Assembly (NCBI GenBank): GCA_934668375.1
Contig: CAKUNF010000008.1
Location: 15,083 to 79,082 of the forward strand
DNA from: an uncultured Parolsenella sp.
GTDB taxonomy: Bacteria; Actinomycetota; Coriobacteriia; Coriobacteriales; Atopobiaceae
DNA: 64,000 nt
Direction of reading: 5' to 3'
Positions within the stretch are counted from its first letter, which is position 1; the number at the start of each line of letters is the position of its first letter. Position numbers and translations under genes: made by a program. A model generated the notes under the pieces. That model saw only the letters and a list, made by a program, of their open reading frames with translations, was not told the origin of the DNA and did not search any database. Positions 27,917-39,288 of this stretch are shown here, piece by piece.

Positions 27917-27932
27917 GTAACGAGGCGGTAAC
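27917..27932 (+). promoter_or_regulatory. Candidate GlnR-type box upstream of the regulator gene
   Basis: GTAAC (27917-27921), six bases, GTAAC (27928-27932) has the spacing of the GlnR site found at 23063, with the second half-site GTAAC instead of GAAAC. It lies about 125 bases before the regulator's start, so autoregulation is possible. A TTGACA at 27992 may be a -35 element, but no good -10 follows. Confidence 0.4.
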
Positions 27933-28055
27933 GCATACGCCCCTAATTGGACCATTGACCGATACGGGCGTTGGAATCGTGCTAATCTCTATTGACATAA
28001 GCGCAGGTGAGTAGGTCAGGGGCGCTCTGCGTCCCAAGGACACGGGAGTCCCCTC

Positions 28056-28730
28056 ATGCACCATAAGAAGGTCCTTCTCATATCGCGTACGACGAGGCTC
28101 CACGACCGCATGCGCGAGCTCTCCCACGAGCTCGACATCTCGGTTCTCCTCGCGACGCCCGACACGTTCGACCAGGCCATCACGAGTACCACGGACTTTG
28201 GCCTCGTGACGCTCGACCTCGCCGGCGTCTCCGACGACCTGGCTTCTCGCGTGTCTGCCTACTCCGCCGAGAACGGCTGCATCCCCATCCTGCTCGTCAC
28301 CGACGAGGACCGGCTCGGCCAGCTCCACATGCCCGTTCAGGGTCGCAACGACTTCATCCTCTCCGGCGCCAGCGCCGCCGAGTTCGAGGTCCGCATGACG
28401 CAGCTGCTGTGGCCGGGCGAGGAGAACACCCCGAGCGACATCGTCGTCATCGACAACATGACGATCAATCTCGCCACCTACCAGATCACGATTGACGACA
28501 AGCCCGTTGACCTCACGCTCATGGAGTACTCGCTGCTGAGCTTCCTTGCCACGCACCCCTCGCGCGCCTACTCGCGCGAGACGCTGCTGCATCGCGTCTG
28601 GGGCTTCGAGTACTGCGGCGGCACGCGTACCGTCGACGTGCACATTCGCCGTGTACGCTCCAAGGTGGGCCCGCAGGTCGCGAGCCACATCGTCACCGTG
28701 CGAGGCGTGGGCTACCTGTTCAAGCTCTAG
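28056..28730 (+). CDS. GlnR-like orphan OmpR-family transcriptional regulator
   Basis: This 224-residue regulator has an N-terminal receiver-fold domain and a C-terminal winged helix. The DNA-binding half (VDLTLMEYSLLSFLATHPSR, YSRETLLHRVWGFEY, GGTRTVDVHIRRVRSKVGP) is strikingly like actinobacterial GlnR, the global nitrogen regulator. The receiver is non-canonical: Asp54 is present, but the N-terminal acidic pair is replaced by Ile-Ser-Arg-Thr and the conserved lysine is missing, so classical phosphorylation is unlikely, as in GlnR. No histidine kinase gene is adjacent. Its neighbours (glutamine-synthetase-like gene, amino-acid transporter) and two GTAAC-type boxes support a nitrogen role. 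It could also be another orphan OmpR regulator. Confidence 0.78.
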   Translation: MHHKKVLLISRTTRLHDRMRELSHELDISVLLATPDTFDQAITSTTDFGLVTLDLAGVSDDLASRVSAYSAENGCIPILLVTDEDRLGQLHMPVQGRNDFILSGASAAEFEVRMTQLLWPGEENTPSDIVVIDNMTINLATYQITIDDKPVDLTLMEYSLLSFLATHPSRAYSRETLLHRVWGFEYCGGTRTVDVHIRRVRSKVGPQVASHIVTVRGVGYLFKL

Positions 28731-28891
28731 GCGCCTCTCGCGCGGCGTTGCCGCAGGCGTAGATTTTCAGATTGCTGCAAGCGTTGTTGCATGCGGGTGG
28801 TCAGGAGCCGCCCGCATGTTCTTTTCAGCTATGTGGGGTACAACGAGACTGACAGCAACGCGGCCGAGGGCCGCCATCCAAAGGAGTGGAC

Positions 28892-30220
28892 ATGTCTGAC
28901 ACGTTCGTTTCCGGCGCTCCGGTGCCGCCGCAGGCGCCAAACCCGCCGCAGCCTCAGTCTCCCCAGCCACAGCAGCCCAAGCGTCCGCGCAAGCCGCATC
29001 CGGGTCTGCGCTCGCTGCTGTTTGGTCTTCTCGGCGGCGTCATCGGCGCCGTGGCCGTGGTGGCGGTGCTTCTCGTGGGTGGCTTTGTGACGCTGCCCTC
29101 CTCGTCCTCCTCGGGCAAGGCAAGCTCTGCGGGCGGCACGTCCTCGAGCCAGACCGTGACGGTCAACTCTGGTGACAGCACGGACACGACGCTCGCCAAC
29201 GCCGTGGCCCAGAAGGCGCTTCCCTCCGTGGTCTCCATCAACGTCACGACGAGCGACGGCGAGGGCGTGGGCTCGGGCGTCATCCTCGACACGGACGGCA
29301 ACATCCTTACGAACTACCACGTCATCGAGGGCTCGCAGTCCATTAGTGTCTCCACCGGGGACGCCAGCTACGATGCCACGGTCGTGGGCTCCGACGAGTC
29401 GAGCGACCTTGCCGTCATCAAGATCGATCCGGGTAGCGATTCCCTCACGCCCATCGAGGTGGGAGACTCGAGCTCGCTGCAGGTGGGCGACTGGGTCATG
29501 AGCCTGGGCAGCCCGTTTGGCCTCGAGCAGTCCGTCTCCACGGGTATCGTGAGCTCGCTGTACCGCTCCACGATGCTGCAGAACACCTCGGGCAACACCA
29601 TCTACACGAACCTCATCCAGACCGATGCCACGATTAACCCCGGCAACTCCGGCGGCGCGCTCGTGGACGACGAGGGCAAGCTCGTGGGCATCAACTCGCT
29701 CATCGAGAGCTACTCGGGCTCCAGCTCGGGCGTGGGCTTCGCGATTCCGGGCAACTACGCCGTCGAGGTGGCGCAGAAGCTCATCGCCGGCGAGACCGTG
29801 ACGCACGCCTACATCGGCGGCTCGTTCCAGACCGTGACGGCGAGCAATGCCCGCAGCAACAGCCTGTCCGTGAACCAGGGCGCCTACGTGGCCGAGCTTG
29901 CCGATGACGGCCCCGCGGCCCAGGCGGGCATCCAGAAGGGTGACGTCATCACCGCCCTCGACGACGAGGAGATCACGAGCTCGGACGCCCTCGTGCTGGC
30001 CGTGCGCTCCCACAGCGTGGGCGATACCGTGACCGTGACGCTCATGCGCGGCAGTAAGCAGATGCAAGTGCAGGTGACGCTCGGCTCCGACGAGGCGCTC
30101 CAGCAGCAGCAAAGCAGTGACAGCTCGTCGCAGGGTTCTCTGCTCGAGCAGTACCTTGAGCAGTACGAGCAGCAGTACGGCAACTCCGGCAGCTCCGGCA
30201 ATGGTTTCAGCCGCAGGTAG
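28892..30220 (+). CDS. HtrA/DegP-like membrane-anchored serine protease
   Basis: This 442-residue trypsin-fold protease has a Pro/Gln-rich cytoplasmic N-terminus, one membrane helix (about residues 43-67), a Ser/Gly-rich linker, the protease domain and one PDZ domain, ending in a Gln/Ser/Gly-rich tail. The catalytic triad is His143 (TNYHVIEGS), Asp172 (SSDLAVIKID) and Ser253 (NPGNSGGALVDD). The PDZ segment contains GPAAQAGIQKGDVITALDD. It degrades or refolds damaged proteins outside the membrane. ATG at 28892 is chosen for AAGGAG five bases upstream. It is monocistronic, with a strong terminator. Confidence 0.95.
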   Translation: MSDTFVSGAPVPPQAPNPPQPQSPQPQQPKRPRKPHPGLRSLLFGLLGGVIGAVAVVAVLLVGGFVTLPSSSSSGKASSAGGTSSSQTVTVNSGDSTDTTLANAVAQKALPSVVSINVTTSDGEGVGSGVILDTDGNILTNYHVIEGSQSISVSTGDASYDATVVGSDESSDLAVIKIDPGSDSLTPIEVGDSSSLQVGDWVMSLGSPFGLEQSVSTGIVSSLYRSTMLQNTSGNTIYTNLIQTDATINPGNSGGALVDDEGKLVGINSLIESYSGSSSGVGFAIPGNYAVEVAQKLIAGETVTHAYIGGSFQTVTASNARSNSLSVNQGAYVAELADDGPAAQAGIQKGDVITALDDEEITSSDALVLAVRSHSVGDTVTVTLMRGSKQMQVQVTLGSDEALQQQQSSDSSSQGSLLEQYLEQYEQQYGNSGSSGNGFSRR

Positions 30221-30243
30221 GTACGGCATCGATCGAGGCTTAG

Positions 30244-30277
30244 GGCCCGCCACGACGCGTTCGTGGCGGGCCTTTTA
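30244..30277 (+). terminator. Terminator of the htrA-like gene
   Basis: A 12-bp perfect stem, GGCCCGCCACGA with TCGTGGCGGGCC and a five-base loop, is followed by TTTT. Confidence 0.93.
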
Positions 30278-30347
30278 CGTGCGGCTGGTGGAGCGGTTTC
30301 GGTGCCTTGCCCTCAATTTGCTTGACTTGGGTTGCTGCCGTGAAAGC

Positions 30348-30483
30348 CTAATCAAGTTTTTCATACCAAAATCAACAAGGCATAAGTAAGCGCCTCGTTT
30401 ACGCGACAAACATGCAGCTGGATTGCCTTGCATAAGGCTGTGTACTCGCGTGCTCGCGTAACTGGTATGAAAAACTTGATTAG
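30348..30483. repeat. 136-bp element with perfect 21-bp terminal inverted repeats
   Basis: The left end CTAATCAAGTTTTTCATACC(A) at 30348-30368 is the exact reverse complement of 30463-30483. The interior is AT-richer than the genome and carries GGCATAAG / GCCTTGCATAAGGC repeats, with no coding capacity. It is a MITE-like candidate, unrelated in sequence to the 192-bp family. It lies between the htrA-like gene and ligA. The remaining ~150 bases up to ligA show nothing else recognisable. Confidence 0.65.
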
Positions 30484-30607
30484 CCCGCTATTGGGACGAG
30501 CGAATGGGTTGAAAGGTACAGGCGGAACAGTCCCTCGCTTGCGCTCCGCGCTCTTGAACGCACCCCGTGCCCCGCTCGGTCCCGGTGACCCGTGCGGTAC
30601 CATTTGA

Positions 30608-33701
<3,094 letters not shown>

Positions 33702-33706
33702 GAGAA

Positions 33707-33737
33707 GCGCCCAAAGGGGTCGTAGCCCTTTGGGCGC
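33707..33737. terminator. Hairpin between convergent genes
   Basis: GCGCCCAAAGGG and CCCTTTGGGCGC form a perfect 12-bp stem with a seven-base loop six bases after the phosphatase stop. There is no T-tract on the + strand and a weak TTCTCTT on the - strand. Confidence 0.55.
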
Positions 33738-33829
33738 CGAAAGACAAACTCCGCTCCCCGGGACGTTATTGGCCGAGAACGGCGCTCAAATCATCCCGAG
33801 AGGCGGAGTCTGCGCGAGCGTGCGAGACC

Positions 33830-35968
33830 CTACGCGAGGACGTCCGCGGCGGCGAGCCAGGCGGGCGTCTCGGCGCTCACGACGCGGGCACACGCGTAGG
33901 CGCGAGACAGGCTCACGACGCTGGCCGCCTGGTAGGCGCCGGACGGCATGAGCTCGAGCGCGAGCGCGCAGTCAGCGTGCGCGTCGTCCACGAGTGCGAG
34001 CGGCAGGAGCAAAAGCATGCGGTTGCGGGCCGCGTCGTAGGCGGGCGCCACGTGGCGGTAGCTGCGGCGTGCGCGGGCACGAGACAGGTCGATGGCATCC
34101 TCGAGCGCGCGGCAGGCACGACGGTAGCGGCCCGGCTCGTCTGCGATGGTGCGGGCGAGGTCGCGCACGGCACGCGTGTGGGCCGCGGGCGTCTCGGCGC
34201 CGCCGAGGCCGGCGAGCAGGCCCGCGGCGCCACTGCCGGCGACGAGCTCGCTCACGAAGCCCTGCGGCAGGCGGTCGAGGCCCGCGGAGAGCAGGGAGCG
34301 GTAGTCGGGGATGACCATGGCCTCGGCGCGCAGCATGACGTTGTCGATGCCTCCCAGGTAGAATGCGCGGGCGGGCAGTTGCGGCAGCGTGGCCGAGAGG
34401 CGCGCCCCCAGCTCGCCGGACCCCGCGGTGGCAAAGCCGTCGAGGTGCCAGGGGATGTCGGTGCCGGTGGGGGAGAGGACGGCGTAGAGCTCCTCGTCCA
34501 TGGGCGTGGCGAGCCCGGTATCGAACGCGGCGAGCGAGCCGTCCGCGGCAACTGCGAGAGCGCCCGTGGCGCGCACGCGGGCGAGCGTGGAGGCGAGGTA
34601 GTCTCGCAGGACGCCATAGCGGCTGGCCTTGCCCACGCCCTCGCCGGGGTAGTTCCACTTCTCGGGCGAGGCGGCCGTCGCGAGGGTGCCAAGCGCTCCC
34701 TCCCACGTGCCGATCTCCATGAACTGGGCGAGGTCGCGAACGGGGTCCGCAGCGTCGCCGGCGCGTGCGCCCGAGAGCTGCGCCCAGCAGCCGCCCTCTG
34801 CCTGGGGCAGGCCCTCGATGCCGGCCGCCTCGTGGGCACTGCCCGTGCCGTCGTCGCCGTCGACGAGCGTGAGCTGCCAGCGGCGGGCGTCGCCGGCCTT
34901 TGCCTGACGACGGATGGTGACGGTGAGCGGTGCGGAGCCGTCCTCCTGCAGGTAGCGCAGCGGGAACGTCACGAGGTTGCGCGACCCCGACGCCGTGCCC
35001 GTGGCGCGGGCCACGCGCAGGTCCTCGTCGAGCACGCGGTTGATGTCGGCGTCAAAGGGCAGCAGGCTCGTGAGCAGGCCGAGAAGGGCCGGCTTCACGG
35101 AGACCTCGTCGGCAAACGAGCGAGGGAGGTCGTCTCGCGTGCGTGGCGCGGCGGGAGCCGCCGGGGCGGTGACGGCGGCAGCCATCGGCGCAGGCGCGGG
35201 GTGCTGCTCGGGCTCCGGCGCGACCTCGGGCTCCGGCGCGACCTCGGGCTCCGGCGCGACCTCGGGCTCCGGCGCGGCGGGCGTCTGCGCGGCGATCTGC
35301 TCGAGGATGGAGGGGACGGCGGGCCTCTCCGGCTCCGGCGCGGCCTCGGGCTCCGGCGCGGGCTCGGGCTTCGGCGTGGCGGCTGCCTCCGGCGTGGCCT
35401 GCTCGACGGGCCCCTCGACCTTCTCGGGGGCAGGTTCCATCGCGGGCTCGGGCTCCGGCGCGGGCTCGGGCTTGGCCGCTGGCTGCGGCTCGGGGGCCGG
35501 CTCCGGCTGCGGCGCCGCCGCGGCCACGGACTCGACGCCTGCCTCGTCCTGGTCGGCCGGCTTGGGTGACGGCGCCGGCTTGGGCTCGCGCGTCTTGGGG
35601 CGCACGGGCTTCACGGCGCCCTTCTTGCGCTTCCAGGGCTTGCCGCCCTTGCCGGTGGGCTTCTTGGACTCCTCGGCGGCGGCAAGCGCCTCGTCCCAGT
35701 CCGCGCGCGGCGTCACGGTGACGTAGTGGCGGCCGCCCTTGAACGTCGTGAGCTGGCAGAAGTCGCCCAGCTTGCCAAAGAGGGCCTCCGCGCTCTCAAA
35801 GCCCAGGTTCTCCGGCGTTATGCCCGCATCCGCGAGCGCCTCGAGCACGTGCGGCATGAACACCTGCCGTCCACAGCCCACGGCCTGCTTCAGCAGCGCG
35901 TACAGGTAGAGCTTGTTTGCGTCCGTGAGCGTCACGGGGCCATCGTTTACCAGGTGCTTCTTTGCCAT
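33830..35968 (-). CDS. LOTUS/OST-HTH-like and DUF3825-like protein with Pro-Glu linker
   Basis: This 712-residue cytoplasmic protein has an N-terminal ~75-residue helical domain (LTDANKLYLYALLKQAVGCG to GGRHYVTV) resembling OST-HTH/LOTUS RNA-binding domains, a basic segment (KPTGKGGKPWKRKKGAVKP), a ~160-residue Pro/Glu/Ala linker with PEPEVA tandem repeats, and a ~400-residue C-terminal domain of DUF3825 type (AFDTGLATPMDEELYAVLSP). Such domain pairs suggest RNA binding or processing, but no activity is established. ATG at 35968 has GAGGAG seven bases upstream. It is monocistronic and convergent with the phosphatase gene. The LOTUS and DUF3825 calls come from recollection of the family patterns and are tentative. 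Confidence 0.62.
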   Translation of the reverse strand: MAKKHLVNDGPVTLTDANKLYLYALLKQAVGCGRQVFMPHVLEALADAGITPENLGFESAEALFGKLGDFCQLTTFKGGRHYVTVTPRADWDEALAAAEESKKPTGKGGKPWKRKKGAVKPVRPKTREPKPAPSPKPADQDEAGVESVAAAAPQPEPAPEPQPAAKPEPAPEPEPAMEPAPEKVEGPVEQATPEAAATPKPEPAPEPEAAPEPERPAVPSILEQIAAQTPAAPEPEVAPEPEVAPEPEVAPEPEQHPAPAPMAAAVTAPAAPAAPRTRDDLPRSFADEVSVKPALLGLLTSLLPFDADINRVLDEDLRVARATGTASGSRNLVTFPLRYLQEDGSAPLTVTIRRQAKAGDARRWQLTLVDGDDGTGSAHEAAGIEGLPQAEGGCWAQLSGARAGDAADPVRDLAQFMEIGTWEGALGTLATAASPEKWNYPGEGVGKASRYGVLRDYLASTLARVRATGALAVAADGSLAAFDTGLATPMDEELYAVLSPTGTDIPWHLDGFATAGSGELGARLSATLPQLPARAFYLGGIDNVMLRAEAMVIPDYRSLLSAGLDRLPQGFVSELVAGSGAAGLLAGLGGAETPAAHTRAVRDLARTIADEPGRYRRACRALEDAIDLSRARARRSYRHVAPAYDAARNRMLLLLPLALVDDAHADCALALELMPSGAYQAASVVSLSRAYACARVVSAETPAWLAAADVLA
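35207..35276. repeat. 18-bp tandem repeat inside the LOTUS/DUF3825-like gene
   Basis: Three full units of CTCGGGCTCCGGCGCGAC plus a 16-base partial unit encode a PEPEVA hexapeptide repeat in the linker. Because the unit is a multiple of three, copy-number change would alter linker length without frameshift. Confidence 0.9.
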
Positions 35969-36115
35969 GCTGTGCTCCTCGCTCCATGCATTGGCCTGGC
36001 CGGCCGAGGGGCTGCCCCCGTGCCGCGCCGGGCGAGATTGTCTGCCCCCTAGGCTATCACGATGCCGCTCGCGCGCGGTATAGTCGAGGCGTTTGACCAG
36101 CCCTAAGGAGGACCC

Positions 36116-37378
36116 ATGCCCGGCTACGAACCCAAGCCCAGCGACGTGCTCGAGCGCTTCGAGCGCTACGTGCGCGTCGACACCCAGTCCGATCCCCACA
36201 ACGAGGCCGAGACGCCCTCGACCGCCTGCCAGCTCGACCTCGCCCGTCTGCTCGCCGACGAGCTCGCGGCCCTTGGCTGCGAGGACGTCACGCTCACCGA
36301 GCACGCCTACGTCACGGCCTCGCTGCCCGCGAGCGCCGGTGCCGAGGGGCTGCCCGCGCTGGGGCTCATCGCCCACATGGACACGGCGCCCGATGCCCCG
36401 GCGAGCGGCGTGCGGCCGCACATCGTGCACTACGAGGGCGGCGAGCTCGTCCACGGCGAGCGCGACGGCAAGCGCGTCGTGACGACGCCCGAGGAGCTCC
36501 CGGCGCTTCTGCGCCACGTGGGCGAGGACCTCGTCTGCACGGACGGCACCACGCTGCTCGGTGCCGACGACAAGGCCGGCGTGGCAGAGATCGTCGCCCT
36601 CGTCGCGCGCCTCGCCGCCCACCCCGAGCTCCCGCACCCCTGCGTCAAGGTGGCGTTTGTCCCCGACGAGGAGATTGGCCACGGCGCGGCGCTCCTCGAC
36701 CTCGACGCGTTCGGCGCCACGTGGGCCTACACCGTCGACGGCGAGGAGCTCGGCGAGTTCAACTGGGAGTGCTTCTCGGCAAGCCAGGCCACCGTCACGG
36801 CCCGCGGCGTCGAGGTGCACCCGGGCAGCGCCAAGGGCGTCATGGTGAACGCCATCACGCTGCTGCGCGAGTTCGACGAGCTGCTTCCGGCCGCCGAGCG
36901 CCCCGAGCACACCGAGGGCTACGAGGGCTTCTTCCATCCCATCGAGGTCTCCGGCGGCTCGGGCGAGGCCACGCTCACCTACATCGTGCGCGACTTCGAT
37001 GCCGAGCGCTTTGCCGCCCGCGAGCAGCAGCTTCGCGACTGCGCGGCCTTCCTCAACCGGCGCTATGGCGACGGCGCCGTGACCGTCGAGGTGCGCGAGC
37101 AGTACCGCAACATGGTCGAGCACCTGCGCGGCATGGACTTCCTGCGCGACAACGCCCTTGACGCCATGGTGGCCTGCGGCATGGAGCCGCGCGTGGTGCC
37201 TGTGCGCGGCGGCACGGACGGCGCCCAGCTCACGCTTCGCGGCCTGCCGTGTCCCAACCTGCCCACGGGTGGGTACAACTTCCATGGCGTGCGCGAGTTC
37301 ATCCCCGTGCGCAGCATGGAGCTCATGGTGGACACGCTCGAGCAGCTCGTCGCGCGCTTCGCGGTGCCGCAGGAGTAG
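36116..37378 (+). CDS. pepT: Peptidase T (tripeptide aminopeptidase)
   Basis: This 420-residue M20 family dizinc aminopeptidase removes N-terminal residues from tripeptides. Metal and catalytic motifs are in place: LIAHMDTAPDAP, GADDKAGVAEIV, PDEEIGHG and the late GGTDGAQLTLRGLPCPNLPTG shown here by GGTDGAQ and PCPNLPTGG. The opening LERFERYVRVDTQSD is the PepT hallmark. ATG at 36116 follows AAGGAGG. It is cytoplasmic and serves peptide utilisation. The 117-base gap to the next gene contains a near-duplicate CGTTCGCCC-n2-ACGTCTCG motif at about 37430 and 37460. Confidence 0.95.
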   Translation: MPGYEPKPSDVLERFERYVRVDTQSDPHNEAETPSTACQLDLARLLADELAALGCEDVTLTEHAYVTASLPASAGAEGLPALGLIAHMDTAPDAPASGVRPHIVHYEGGELVHGERDGKRVVTTPEELPALLRHVGEDLVCTDGTTLLGADDKAGVAEIVALVARLAAHPELPHPCVKVAFVPDEEIGHGAALLDLDAFGATWAYTVDGEELGEFNWECFSASQATVTARGVEVHPGSAKGVMVNAITLLREFDELLPAAERPEHTEGYEGFFHPIEVSGGSGEATLTYIVRDFDAERFAAREQQLRDCAAFLNRRYGDGAVTVEVREQYRNMVEHLRGMDFLRDNALDAMVACGMEPRVVPVRGGTDGAQLTLRGLPCPNLPTGGYNFHGVREFIPVRSMELMVDTLEQLVARFAVPQE

Positions 37379-37495
37379 GTGCGCAGCCGGGTGGGCGCCG
37401 CGCGCGCCTCGACCGTCCGGCGGCCCCGTTCGCCCATACGTCTCGGCTGCGCCCGGACCCGTTCGCCCGCACGTCTCGCAATCGAAGGGACTCAC

Positions 37496-38296
37496 ATGAT
37501 CAAGCTCATCGCCTCCGACATGGATGGCACGCTGCTCGACGAGAACTCCCAGGTGCCGCCCGAAACCTTTGGTCTCATCCACGAGCTCCACGAGGCGGGC
37601 GTGCACTTCGCCGCGAGCTCGGGCCGGCGCCTCGACACGCTCCACGAGTTCTTTGCGCCCGTCGTCGACGAGATGGACTTCGTGGCCAGCAACGGCGCGC
37701 AGGTCATGGTGGGCGGCGCGCTCATCGACCGCGAGGTGTTCTCGCACATCGGTCTTCGGCGCCTCAAGGAGACGGTCGAGCGCTTCGACTGCCTGCACAT
37801 TGCGCTGTTCGACCGCACGCGCAGCTTCCTGCTCGACGACGAGGATTGCTTCGAGCGCGAGATCGACAAGGACCTGCTTGAGGCCGTGCGCGTCTTTGAC
37901 GTGCCGGACCCGGAGGTGAACATCCTGAAGGCGTCCGTGTTCTGCGACACGCCCGCCTACACGATGGACATGGCCTACGTGCTGCAACGCGAGCTGGGTG
38001 ACTGGTTCGTGTTCGCCCCCTCGGGCTCCAAGTGGATCGACGTCATGCAGATGGGCGTGAGCAAGGCGTCAGGCATCCGACAGATCATGGGCCACCTGGG
38101 CATCGACGCGAGCGAGGTCATGGCGTTTGGCGACGCCATGAACGACTATGAGATCCTGCGCCTGGCGGGCCATCCCATTGCGATGGGTAACGGCCGCTAT
38201 GCCGCAAAGCAGATCGCCGAGCGGGTCATCGGCACGAATGCGGAGCAGGCTGTCCAGGCCGAGATGAGGCGCGTGCTTGCGGGCATGCGCGGATAG
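37496..38296 (+). CDS. Cof-type HAD phosphatase
   Basis: This 266-residue HAD-superfamily IIB hydrolase has motif I SDMDGTLLDE, motif II in FAASSGRRL, the type-specific cap, Lys in SKASGIRQIM and motif IV GDAMNDYEIL. Members dephosphorylate sugar phosphates, nucleotides or pyridoxal phosphate; the substrate is undetermined. ATG at 37496 has AAGGGA six bases upstream. It is nine bases from the following gene and probably co-transcribed. Confidence 0.92.
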   Translation: MIKLIASDMDGTLLDENSQVPPETFGLIHELHEAGVHFAASSGRRLDTLHEFFAPVVDEMDFVASNGAQVMVGGALIDREVFSHIGLRRLKETVERFDCLHIALFDRTRSFLLDDEDCFEREIDKDLLEAVRVFDVPDPEVNILKASVFCDTPAYTMDMAYVLQRELGDWFVFAPSGSKWIDVMQMGVSKASGIRQIMGHLGIDASEVMAFGDAMNDYEILRLAGHPIAMGNGRYAAKQIAERVIGTNAEQAVQAEMRRVLAGMRG

Positions 38297-38305
38297 GGAG
38301 ACGAG

Positions 38306-38827
38306 ATGACGGCAACGGCGTTGGCTCCGAGGGAGACGGCATCCGAGCGTGCGAAGAGCGAGGCGGGCGGCCCCGTCGTGAGGCAGTACGTGGTTGTTGA
38401 CCGCTCGCTGGGCATGAGCGCGGGCAAGCTCGCGGCGCAGGTGGCGCATGCGAGCGTGGCGGCGCTGCTCGCGGGCACGCAGCGCTACGTGGAGCAGGGC
38501 GATGCCGGCGCCGCACCCATCGGCCTGGAGTGGGGCGGCAGCCTGGCGCGCACCTCCGTGGACGCAGACGTGCTTGCGGCGTGGGTGCGCCAGGGCGAGC
38601 CCAAGATTGTGCTGGCCGTCGACGGCGAGCGGGCGCTCGCGTCGCTCGTGAACCGGGCGGAGAGCCGCGGGCTCATGGAGGGCATGGACTTCTTCTGCAT
38701 CCGCGACGCCTGCCGCACCGAGCTCACGCCCGACGAGACGGGCAGCCGCTGGACGTGCGTGGGCTTTGCCCCCATGGACGTCGAGACGATTGCGCCCGTC
38801 ACGGGCCAGCTGCCGCTGTATCGCTAG
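38306..38827 (+). CDS. PTH2-like (peptidyl-tRNA hydrolase 2 family) protein
   Basis: This 173-residue protein carries the PTH2 fold signature RQYVVVDRSLGMSAGKLAAQVAHASVAAL and the later EPKIVLAVDGERAL / TCVGFAPMD segments. PTH2 enzymes, common in archaea and eukaryotes, free tRNA from peptidyl-tRNA; many bacterial homologues are of unassigned function. A ~24-residue non-conserved N-terminus precedes the domain. ATG at 38306 follows GGGAG. It is preceded by the HAD gene and followed by a strong terminator. Whether a normal pth exists elsewhere cannot be seen here. Confidence 0.8.
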   Translation: MTATALAPRETASERAKSEAGGPVVRQYVVVDRSLGMSAGKLAAQVAHASVAALLAGTQRYVEQGDAGAAPIGLEWGGSLARTSVDADVLAAWVRQGEPKIVLAVDGERALASLVNRAESRGLMEGMDFFCIRDACRTELTPDETGSRWTCVGFAPMDVETIAPVTGQLPLYR

Positions 38828-38848
38828 GCGGCAAGGGTGTGGATTTAG

Positions 38849-38889
38849 CGGTCGGTGAGGCGCGCGCGCCTCGCCGACCGTTCGTTTTT
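38849..38889 (+). terminator. Terminator after the PTH2-like gene
   Basis: CGGTCGG-T-GAGGCGCG pairs with CGCGCCTC-G-CCGACCG in a near-perfect 15-bp stem, followed by TTCGTTTTT. Confidence 0.92.
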
Positions 38890-38938
38890 GCGAAGTTGCA
38901 AAAACGAGTAGAGGTTTGTGCGCTGGAGTGTCCTCGAT

Positions 38939-39132
38939 TGTCATAAAAGTCATCGAAAGTGCGATGTCGCGGGCCACTTTGCCCTTCTCGCTGTCCTGGT
39001 CTACTGAAATTCCGAACGAATTTAACTTTATGTTTGGGAAACCATTGCAGTCTGAGCCATTGACCGCACAAACCTTAGGTGTTATTTGCAATTTCGGATT
39101 CGCGAGCGCACTTTCGATCGGATTTGTGACAT
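38939..39132. repeat. ~192-bp terminal-inverted-repeat element, copy 2
   Basis: Ends are TGTCATAAAAGTCATCGAAA and TTTCGATCGGATTTGTGACA. The internal TTCCGAAC/GTTTGGGAA dyad starts 71 bases from the left end, exactly as in copy 1. It shares GCACAAACCT and TTTGCAATTTC with copy 1 before its right end, and both copies have a TTGCAAAAA motif about 45 bases outside the left end. No coding capacity. Confidence 0.72.
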
Positions 39133-39222
39133 GGACAACGGTCTGAACTTGCATCAGGCGAGTTGTGGCAAGTCTCCGCGCCCTCGATTTGTCGCGCGAG
39201 GGCAGCCGAAATGGGAATACAG

Positions 39223-39241
39223 TACCTAACGATATTAGGTA
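39223..39241. promoter_or_regulatory. Palindromic operator candidate before the fused ABC transporter
   Basis: TACCTAA-N5-TTAGGTA is a perfect 7-bp inverted repeat 48 bases before the start codon, in AT-rich sequence likely to include the promoter. The form suits a dimeric repressor of PadR or TetR type; no such regulator is encoded nearby. Confidence 0.5.
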
Positions 39242-39288
39242 TCTAGGACGGCGCGACGCCGCTGCGCCGCAGAAACGGACTTCACCGC

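Noticed and set aside
33707..33737. The perfect hairpin as a strong rho-independent terminator for the phosphatase gene
   Set aside because: No T-tract follows on the + strand, so it is only listed as a weak convergent-gene hairpin.
35207..35276. Direct repeats as a CRISPR-like array
   Set aside because: The 18-bp units are contiguous, have no spacers and are in frame within a Pro-Glu linker; no cas genes are present.
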